Shown one piece after another: positions 13,560 through 18,813 of a stretch of 18,813 bases of DNA (positions are counted from its first letter, which is position 1; each line of letters begins with the position of its first letter). The stretch is taken from the NCBI GenBank assembly GCA_024762915.1, contig JANTGL010000013.1:1-18813 (forward strand), read 5' to 3'. The translations under genes were made by a program, and so were the position numbers. Origin of the DNA: Bacteroidales bacterium (GTDB lineage Bacteria; Bacteroidota; Bacteroidia; Bacteroidales; JAADGE01). Under the pieces are notes generated by a model. It saw nothing but the letters and a program-made list of their open reading frames with translations. It made no database searches and had not been told where the DNA came from.

Positions 13560-14318
13560 TTATTTTTTACGAGCTCTGGTTTTTACGGGCTCTTTTTTAT
13601 CTGTATTTTCAGATTGTTTTTCCTTTCTTTCAGCTTTTTGCTCGTTTAAACCTTCAGTAATTGCTTTTGAAATAACATCTACAATTAAAGAAATCGATTT
13701 AGAAGCATCATCATTTGCCGGTATCGGGAAATCAACACTCGGATCAGAATTTGTATCAACCATTGCAAAAATTGGTAAACCTAATTTTTTTGCTTCGGCA
13801 ACGGCAATTTTTTCTTTGGTCACATCAACCACAAATATTGCTGAGGGAACACGTTTCATATCAACAATGCTGCCTAGATTTTTGTCTAATTTTGCTCTTT
13901 CACGCATAATTTGGAGACGTTCTCTTTTGGATATTTTATCAAAAGTTCCGTCTTCTGCCATCGTATCAATGGATTTCATTTTTTTAATGGCTTTTCTGAT
14001 TGTTCTGAAATTTGTTAACATACCGCCCGACCAACGTTCTGTAATATAGGGCATTCCGGTAGGTTTGATTTTTTCTTCAACAATTTCTTTAGCTTGTTTT
14101 TTTGTTGCTACGAAAAGAATTTGACGGCCTGATTTTGCAATTTGTTTTGCAGCTGCACAAGCTTCATCAAGTTTTATCATTGTTTTGTATAAATCAATGA
14201 TGTGAATTCCGTTTTGCTCCATAAAAATATAAGGAGCCATTTTAGGATTCCATTTTCTTTTGAGGTGTCCGAAGTGAACACCGGCATCCAATAATTGGTT
14301 AAAATCTGTTTTTGACAT
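13560..14318 (-). CDS. rpsB: 30S ribosomal protein S2
   Basis: The 252-residue protein has the S2 signatures LLDAGVHFGHLKRKWNPKM near the N-terminus, FVATKKQAKEIVEE, RWSGGMLTNFRTIRK, VDMKRVPSAIFVVDV and LPIFAMVDTNSDPSVDFPIP. The last 30 residues form a basic Lys/Arg-rich tail (EKQSENTDKKEPVKTRARKK), which varies between species. S2 is needed for 30S assembly and initiation. The gene lies between rpsI and tsf. The 119-base gap upstream carries a strong hairpin that could let S2 control its own mRNA (see the leader entry). Confidence 0.98.
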   Translation of the reverse strand: MSKTDFNQLLDAGVHFGHLKRKWNPKMAPYIFMEQNGIHIIDLYKTMIKLDEACAAAKQIAKSGRQILFVATKKQAKEIVEEKIKPTGMPYITERWSGGMLTNFRTIRKAIKKMKSIDTMAEDGTFDKISKRERLQIMRERAKLDKNLGSIVDMKRVPSAIFVVDVTKEKIAVAEAKKLGLPIFAMVDTNSDPSVDFPIPANDDASKSISLIVDVISKAITEGLNEQKAERKEKQSENTDKKEPVKTRARKK

Positions 14319-14327
14319 GTTTTTTAA

Positions 14328-14424
14328 TTAAGTTTACATTCTTATAATAAAGCAATTACCAAGTAGCGACAAAAAATGCCGGTCTTGGTAATTTAGATAC
14401 TAAACTTAAATTTGATATTAAGTT
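14328..14424 (-). promoter_or_regulatory. Candidate structured mRNA leader of rpsB-tsf
   Basis: A 10-bp perfect stem (AATTACCAAG 14354-14363 with CTTGGTAATT 14384-14393) has a further inner pairing (CGGC with GTCG in the mRNA). On its 5' side, AACTTAA can pair with TTAAGTT (14403-14424). The same TTAAGTTTA can instead pair perfectly with TAAACTTAA at 14336-14328, just before the rpsB start. This gives two exclusive folds. Ribosomal protein autoregulation is a known reason for such leaders; that role is inferred here. Confidence 0.5.
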
Positions 14425-14437
14425 CAAATCTTGGGTA

Positions 14438-14824
14438 TTATCGTTTACTGAATTGGAATTTTTTACGAGCTTTAGGTTGTCCCGGTTTTTTCCTTTCAAC
14501 GACTCTGGCATCTCTTGTTAAGAAACCTTCTTTTTTCAAAGCTGATTTATCATCCGGATTAATTTTTACCAATGCTCTGGAAATTGCCAATCTTAATGCT
14601 TCAGCCTGTCCTTTAAAACCGCCGCCTTTTAAATTGACATTAAGATCATATTTTCCTTCAGCTTCAACAACTGAAAAGGGTCTTAATATTTGATGTTTCA
14701 GCTCATCAATCGTGAAATATTCATCAAAGTTTTTTTTATTGACAGTAATATTTCCTTTTCCGTCTTTCAAATAAATTCTGGCGATTGAAGCTTTTCTTCT
14801 TCCTGTTGCGTTTACTGTATCCAT
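14438..14824 (-). CDS. rpsI: 30S ribosomal protein S9
   Basis: This 128-residue protein is full length. It begins with the S9 signature ATGRRKASIARIYLKDGKG and continues with YFTIDELKHQILRPF, LKGGGFKGQAEALRLAISRAL and LTRDARVVERKKPGQPKARK. It ends in the basic FQFSKR tail that reaches the P-site tRNA. The start codon is one base after the rplM stop, so translation is probably coupled. The L13-S9 pair is conserved across bacteria. Confidence 0.99.
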   Translation of the reverse strand: MDTVNATGRRKASIARIYLKDGKGNITVNKKNFDEYFTIDELKHQILRPFSVVEAEGKYDLNVNLKGGGFKGQAEALRLAISRALVKINPDDKSALKKEGFLTRDARVVERKKPGQPKARKKFQFSKR

Positions 14825-14825
14825 A

Positions 14826-15281
14826 TTATTTTATTGTATTGATATCAATTTTTTTCGGTTTTTGTGCTTCTTGATTGTGTTCTGAACCTACATAAACATA
14901 TAAGTTTCGGTACAATGCACTTCCTAATTTATTTTTCGGCAACATCCCTTTAACAGCTTTTTCAACAAGTGCTATCGGTTTTTTTGCTAATAATTCGGCA
15001 GGGTTTGTAATGCGTTGACCTCCGGGGTAACCGGTATGGCTGAAATAGCGTTTGTCAGTCCATTTATTTCCGGTAAGTTGCACTTTTTCCGCATTAATAA
15101 CAATCACATTATCTCCGCAATCAACATGAGGCGTATAGTTTGTTTTGTATTTTCCTCTTAAGAATTTAGCAACGATTGAAGACAATCTTCCTAAAGTTTC
15201 TCCCTCTGCATCAATCAGCAACCATTCTTTATTAACAGTCGCTTTATTTGCCGAAATTGTTTTGTAACTTAAAGTATCCAC
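14826..15281 (-). CDS. rplM: 50S ribosomal protein L13
   Basis: The 151-residue protein matches L13: WLLIDAEGETLGRLSSIVAK, LRGKYKTNYTPHVDCGDNVI, VINAEKVQLTGNKW, KRYFSHTGYPGG and VEKAVKGMLPKNKLGSALYRNLYVYVG. L13 is an early assembly protein of the 50S subunit. It is the first gene of the rplM-rpsI-rpsB-tsf unit. A promoter-like pair is seen 50-79 bases upstream. No separate leader structure is obvious in the roughly 45-base untranslated region. Confidence 0.99.
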   Translation of the reverse strand: MDTLSYKTISANKATVNKEWLLIDAEGETLGRLSSIVAKFLRGKYKTNYTPHVDCGDNVIVINAEKVQLTGNKWTDKRYFSHTGYPGGQRITNPAELLAKKPIALVEKAVKGMLPKNKLGSALYRNLYVYVGSEHNQEAQKPKKIDINTIK

Positions 15282-15330
15282 TTTGTTTATTTTTTGATTT
15301 ATATCTGTTCCGTCAGGAATTTTCGGACTG

Positions 15331-15360
15331 CAAAAATATAACTATTTTATTAAAGTACAA
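15331..15360 (-). promoter_or_regulatory. Promoter of rplM-rpsI-rpsB-tsf
   Basis: On the minus strand, TTG (15360-15358) is followed after 19 bases by TATTTTTG (15338-15331), which fits the Bacteroidota consensus. The rplM ATG is about 50 bases past the -7 element. Confidence 0.65.
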
Positions 15361-15442
15361 TAGTTATTAACAATATTTTGTCAGTAAAGTTTAAAAGGGT
15401 GATTATTTTATTAAAAATGAGCAAATTGAGAGTAATGCCGGT

Positions 15443-16438
15443 TTAAAAAATATTTTCGGAAATGCTTTTTTCCAGTTCCGTTTTTATTTTTAATACCCGT
15501 TTTTCAATACTTAAAATTTCATTTATAAATTGAACGGATTTTCCGGCAATCCACAAATTTTTATAATTACCCGGTTTTACGGATTTTTCTAATTTCTTCA
15601 TCCCTTTTATCTGGACGAGCATTTTAAAATATTTTTTTGTTCGCGGATTTTGTGATAAACTTCTTTCAAACCAATTTTGCTTGTATCCGATTTTTTTGGC
15701 ATAAGCCGTATTAATGATTGTACTCGGTGTTCCGGAAATACGAGTTGTCATAACAATATCTTCGGCTTTTGCATGAACGACGCCGTTTTTATAATCGTCG
15801 GAAACGGGGGCTTCTTCCGTTGCAATAAAACTTGTACCGACAGATGCTCCGGCAGCTCCTAAAATAAGAACGGAATGTAAGGCATTTCCCGTGCTGATAC
15901 CGCCGGCTGCAATTATAAGTGTTTCGGGGAACCGTTCTTTCAAGGCCGGAACTAATATTTGAAGCGGCTCGGGTCCGGCATGTCCTCCGGCGCCTTGTCC
16001 CACGGCTATAATACCGTCTGCTCCCAAATTGACAACTTTTTCGGCATGTTTTAAATTCGTCACATCACAAAACACTTTTGCGCCGTATGTATGAGCTTCT
16101 TCAATAACTTCTTTCGGATTACCGAGTGAGGTAATGTAAAAAGGAACTTTATTGTTGATACAAATTTCTAAATGTTTTTTATAATACGGATTTGATTTTT
16201 GTGTAATTAAGTTTACTCCGTAAGTTCCGGGATTTTCGGTTTCCGAGATAAATTGATTGAGATTTTTAAGAACTGTATCCAGTTTTTCGGGTTCACGGTA
16301 ATTAAGTGTGGGAAAAGTGCCGATAATTCGATTTTTTACTGCGGCTTTTACCATTTTTTCATCAGATACCAAAAACATCGGTGCCATAATAATCGGCAAA
16401 TCAATATTGAACAGTTCGGTTAGTTTTGTTTTTATCAT
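15443..16438 (-). CDS. Nitronate monooxygenase / 2-nitropropane dioxygenase-like FMN protein
   Basis: The 331-residue protein is an FMN-binding TIM barrel of the NPD family (PF03060). Motifs in order: LPIIMAPM (about 14-21) for FMN, YGVNLI (about 73-78), VFCDVTNLKHAEK, GADGIIAVGQGAGGHAGPEP with the candidate catalytic His near 153, IIAAGGIS (about 175-182) and GASVGTSFIATEEAP for phosphate binding. Nitronate monooxygenases oxidise toxic alkyl nitronates. The family also includes enoyl-ACP reductases (FabK) and many proteins of unknown substrate, so the reaction is not certain. The C-terminal 60 residues are Lys-rich. It is cytoplasmic and stands alone, with 160 bases to rplM and 240 bases to the kinase. 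Confidence 0.88.
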   Translation of the reverse strand: MIKTKLTELFNIDLPIIMAPMFLVSDEKMVKAAVKNRIIGTFPTLNYREPEKLDTVLKNLNQFISETENPGTYGVNLITQKSNPYYKKHLEICINNKVPFYITSLGNPKEVIEEAHTYGAKVFCDVTNLKHAEKVVNLGADGIIAVGQGAGGHAGPEPLQILVPALKERFPETLIIAAGGISTGNALHSVLILGAAGASVGTSFIATEEAPVSDDYKNGVVHAKAEDIVMTTRISGTPSTIINTAYAKKIGYKQNWFERSLSQNPRTKKYFKMLVQIKGMKKLEKSVKPGNYKNLWIAGKSVQFINEILSIEKRVLKIKTELEKSISENIF

Positions 16439-16510
16439 ATTAATCAGGGTTTGTCAATAAAGTTTGGTTTTTATAAATTCAGAGATATTTTTATGTAATT
16501 TCAGCTTAAA

Positions 16511-16611
16511 GATATGAGACATCAGATTTGAGAAATGAGAAAACCATATTCTATAATTAACTATATATCAATGAAATACAGTCTAAGCACTCATATCTCT
16601 AATCTCATATC
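16511..16611. repeat. GATATGAGA-type inverted and direct short repeats
   Basis: GATATGAGA (16511-16519) and TCTCATATC (16603-16611) are perfect inverted copies. TCATATCTC is seen again just before the second copy, and the neighbouring GAGAAATGAG and AGATTTGAG are relatives. The 242-base gap between two minus-strand genes holds nothing else clear. Confidence 0.45.
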
Positions 16612-16680
16612 AAAATATCAACAAAAAAGAAAGTCATATAAAATAATAAAATTACAGGTTTACAGACAGACACTAATTTT

Positions 16681-17319
16681 TTAAAAAATTCCGAACAGTT
16701 CGGCATCAATTTTATCAATAACTTCACTTAAATCTTTCGGGTTATTGGCAAAATCTTTATCGTTAACATCGAGAATCATTAATTTCCCGAGATCGTAATC
16801 GGTAATCCAAGCTTCATAGCGTTCGTTAAGCCGTGTAAGGTAATCAATGCGGATACTGTTTTCATAATCTCTGCCGCGTGCTTGTATTTGTTTTACCAGT
16901 TTCGGTATGTCGGCACGTAAATAAATTAATAAATCCGGCGGTTGAATAAAGGAGCTCATTAATTTAAATAAACTTTGGTAATTTTCATAATCTCTGGTAG
17001 GCATTAATCCCATTGTGTGCAGATTCGGAGCAAATATTCGGGCATCTTCATAAATCGTTCGGTCTTGAATAACGGTTCTTCCGGATTTTCGGATGTCGAT
17101 AACCTGATTAAATCGGCTGTTTAAAAAATACACTTGAAGACTGAATGACCAACGTTGCATATCTTCATAAAAATCACTTAAATACGGATTTTCATCAGCA
17201 TCTTCAAAACGTGCTTCCCATTTATAATGTTTGGACAAAATATCCGTCAGAGTTGTTTTTCCGGAACCGATATTCCCCGATATTGCTATATGCCTGCTGT
17301 TCTCGATGTTTTTATACAT
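16681..17319 (-). CDS. Deoxynucleoside kinase (dAK/dGK type)
   Basis: The 212-residue protein fits the deoxynucleoside kinase family (PF01712). The P-loop GNIGSGKTT (15-23) is followed by the substrate-side motif RFEDADENPYL, the QDRTIYEDA motif (the family's D/E-R-S region, about 85-93) and YLRADI. The arginine-rich lid QARGRDYENSI is at about 146-156. It phosphorylates purine or pyrimidine deoxynucleosides with ATP in the cytoplasm, the first step of dNTP salvage. Which base it prefers cannot be read from sequence. It lies alone between a type IX cargo gene and a flavoprotein gene. The upstream gap of 80 bases and a terminator for the previous gene suggest its own transcript. Confidence 0.9.
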   Translation of the reverse strand: MYKNIENSRHIAISGNIGSGKTTLTDILSKHYKWEARFEDADENPYLSDFYEDMQRWSFSLQVYFLNSRFNQVIDIRKSGRTVIQDRTIYEDARIFAPNLHTMGLMPTRDYENYQSLFKLMSSFIQPPDLLIYLRADIPKLVKQIQARGRDYENSIRIDYLTRLNERYEAWITDYDLGKLMILDVNDKDFANNPKDLSEVIDKIDAELFGIF

Positions 17320-17396
17320 AGTAACGCTTTTTTGATTTTGAGCATATAAAATTAATAATTAAATAATGATTAGCGGAATTTTTTGTTTGATTGTTG

Positions 17397-17427
17397 AAAA
17401 AAAGGAGCGAATAGTTACGCTCCTTTT
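17397..17427 (-). terminator. Rho-independent terminator after the T9SS cargo gene
   Basis: A 10-bp perfect stem, AAAAGGAGCG (17400-17409) with CGCTCCTTTT (17418-17427), has an 8-base loop. On the minus strand the T tract runs on to 17397. It begins 31 bases after the stop of the T9SS protein gene. Confidence 0.92.
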
Positions 17428-17458
17428 AAAATTTTATTACTAAAACTATTGTATTAAA

Positions 17459-18813
17459 CTATTCTGTAATAATTGTTTTGACATCAATAATTTTTTCTCC
17501 GGTTTTTAAACATATTGTATAAACACCTTTTTTTAAATCGGAAGTTGAAATTTTAATCCTATTTTCGGATTTGTTCAATTTAATAATTTTTACTGTCGAA
17601 CCTTTTGAATCCGTAATTAGTAAAACGGTTTTTCCCGAATTTACTTTATTAATATTATAAGTTACAAAAAAATATTTTTTTGCGGGATTCGGGTAAACAT
17701 TAAACGATTTGCCGTCGGACGGCAGTTGAATATCGGATGAGACATCCTGCCGGTCTGTCTCTGCAGAATTCTTATCTTTTCTGCTGATAATTACCTTTTC
17801 GGAAGTTGCAATTTTATCTTTATTAAATTTTCTGCACCAATAAGTTCCCGCTTTCCAATTTTCACATTCAATTAAAAATTGATTCGCCTGAGTTTTAAGC
17901 TCAAAATTTCGGACTTCTTTACCGGTATCATCAAAAATTGCTATTCTTACATTTTTCGGGTTTTCTTTTTCGGAAAGTGCATATTCAATGATGAAATAAT
18001 CTTTAGCCGTTTCAGGATAAACCGAGAATGTTTCGGGCAAATTTTCGGGTACGGAATTCGCATTTTTGTTGCCGCCTTCTTCAATATCCGGAATAGGATA
18101 ACCGTAATCCGTTCTTTCAATAAGAGACAATACCGCTCTTGCCTGCATTCCGGCATTTGTTGTGCTGTCATCGGCAAGTGTGTGAATAAGAACTTTTTGT
18201 TCGTTGCTCATTTCAAACCAAGATTTTTCGGCATTTTTTAAAGCAAATTTGATGTTATAAAATTGTGCATTTTTTTCGTATTCCGATTGTTGTTTATTTG
18301 ACAAGTCGAAATTTTGCGGTATGCCGGCAAACAGTGTTTGTGCATCTTGTATTCGATTTTGCGACATATAGAAATTCACCAATTGATACACTCTGTGTAA
18401 ATTATTTTCCGATATTAGCAAATTTTCAATTGTATCAAGCGATTGTTCTGTTGTGTCGAGTAATAAACGAGTAATTTTTCGGTTAATCAAATTTTCTCTT
18501 TCGTTTTTAAAAGTCGATAATTTGCTTTCGAGTTTTTCTTTATGCGAAAGACTGTCTTTGCCTAAATTTATTTCATCACGCATGTATTGAGGCAGTTGAT
18601 TTTGACGATTATCAAGTGCATTTTGAACATGAACGGATTTTGCCGCACCGGGATTAGCTGCCAACACTTGTTTTACCATTATCGACGGTAAAACATCTTC
18701 AACAGTTGTTGAACTAACCATAACGGTATCTGATAAATTCGGTGATTTTTCGAGTAATGAATTTCTTAATTTCAGAGCTTCGTCCGGTTCTGCATTTTCA
18801 ACATTTTCGGTTG
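17459..18813 (-). CDS. Large T9SS cargo protein, C-terminal 450 residues, with two tandem sorting-type domains
   Basis: The frame is open from the window edge to TAG at 17459-17461, so the start lies outside. An internal ATG at 18721 is not the start, because coding continues upstream (ALKLRNSLLEKSPNLSDTV). The N-terminal half visible here is helical and charged (LSDTVMVSSTTVEDVLPSIM, then KVLIHTLADDS), like the tail region of giant Bacteroidota surface proteins. Two beta-rich C-terminal domains follow. The first (FSVYPETAKDYFIIEYALSE, then FDDTGKEVRNFELK, then CENWKAGTYWCRKF) is a degenerate copy. The second (FNVYPNPAKKYFFVTYNINK, then TDSKGSTVKIIKLN, then STSDLKKGVYTICLK) is a good T9SS type A sorting domain. 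It is exported through T9SS and probably stays on the cell surface. Its function is unknown. Confidence 0.85.
   Translation of the reverse strand, partial: TENVENAEPDEALKLRNSLLEKSPNLSDTVMVSSTTVEDVLPSIMVKQVLAANPGAAKSVHVQNALDNRQNQLPQYMRDEINLGKDSLSHKEKLESKLSTFKNERENLINRKITRLLLDTTEQSLDTIENLLISENNLHRVYQLVNFYMSQNRIQDAQTLFAGIPQNFDLSNKQQSEYEKNAQFYNIKFALKNAEKSWFEMSNEQKVLIHTLADDSTTNAGMQARAVLSLIERTDYGYPIPDIEEGGNKNANSVPENLPETFSVYPETAKDYFIIEYALSEKENPKNVRIAIFDDTGKEVRNFELKTQANQFLIECENWKAGTYWCRKFNKDKIATSEKVIISRKDKNSAETDRQDVSSDIQLPSDGKSFNVYPNPAKKYFFVTYNINKVNSGKTVLLITDSKGSTVKIIKLNKSENRIKISTSDLKKGVYTICLKTGEKIIDVKTIITE

Noticed and set aside
16439..16680. A mobile element based on the GATATGAGA repeats
   Set aside because: The copies are short and irregular, with no defined ends. 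They look like slippage-derived filler.
1..18813. CRISPR arrays, tRNA, rRNA and complete insertion sequences
   Set aside because: I looked for spaced direct repeats, cloverleaf arms and transposase motifs and found none.

Overview
This window looks like a chromosomal segment of a low-GC member of the Bacteroidota that uses the type IX secretion system (T9SS). Three things support this. Two proteins end in T9SS type A sorting domains. Several promoters match the Bacteroidota sigma consensus (TTTG, 19-20 nt, TAnnTTTG). The ATP synthase genes show lineage traits: an atpD-atpC pair, a very short epsilon subunit and a beta-subunit insertion. I cannot place the organism below phylum.

Layout. Positions 1-7139 are all plus strand. 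Positions 1-4618 are a copper/heavy-metal resistance block: the tail of an RND adaptor, a small metal-binding lipoprotein, a CopA-type Cu(I) P-type ATPase, a small membrane protein, a periplasmic HMA protein and a CopZ-like chaperone. The last two carry reading-frame breaks at homopolymers. Positions 4699-7139 form a tight four-gene operon behind a strong consensus promoter. It encodes a T9SS-exported CxxCH protein, a lipoprotein with two CxxCH motifs, a four-helix His-rich membrane protein and a YceI protein. This looks like an uncharacterised envelope redox module.

Everything from 7328 to the end is minus strand. Positions 7328-10071 are an accessory block: a MarR regulator, a cytochrome b561, a frameshifted tandem-repeat lipoprotein and a DUF169 protein. 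By eye, the block and its flanks contain no CCGG tetranucleotide between 7037 and 10561, whereas CCGG is frequent on both sides. This suggests a separate origin. Inverted repeats lie at 7186-7296, 8183-8238 and 10475-10602.

Positions 10619-15360 are housekeeping: atpD-atpC, and rplM-rpsI-rpsB-tsf with a structured rpsB leader. Positions 15443-18813 hold a nitronate monooxygenase-type flavoprotein, a deoxynucleoside kinase and the C-terminal part of a large T9SS cargo protein with two tandem sorting-type domains.

The strongest candidates for something new are the 4699-7139 redox operon, the reading-frame breaks at phase-correct slippery runs in the two adjacent copper-binding genes, and the base-composition island at 7140-10560.
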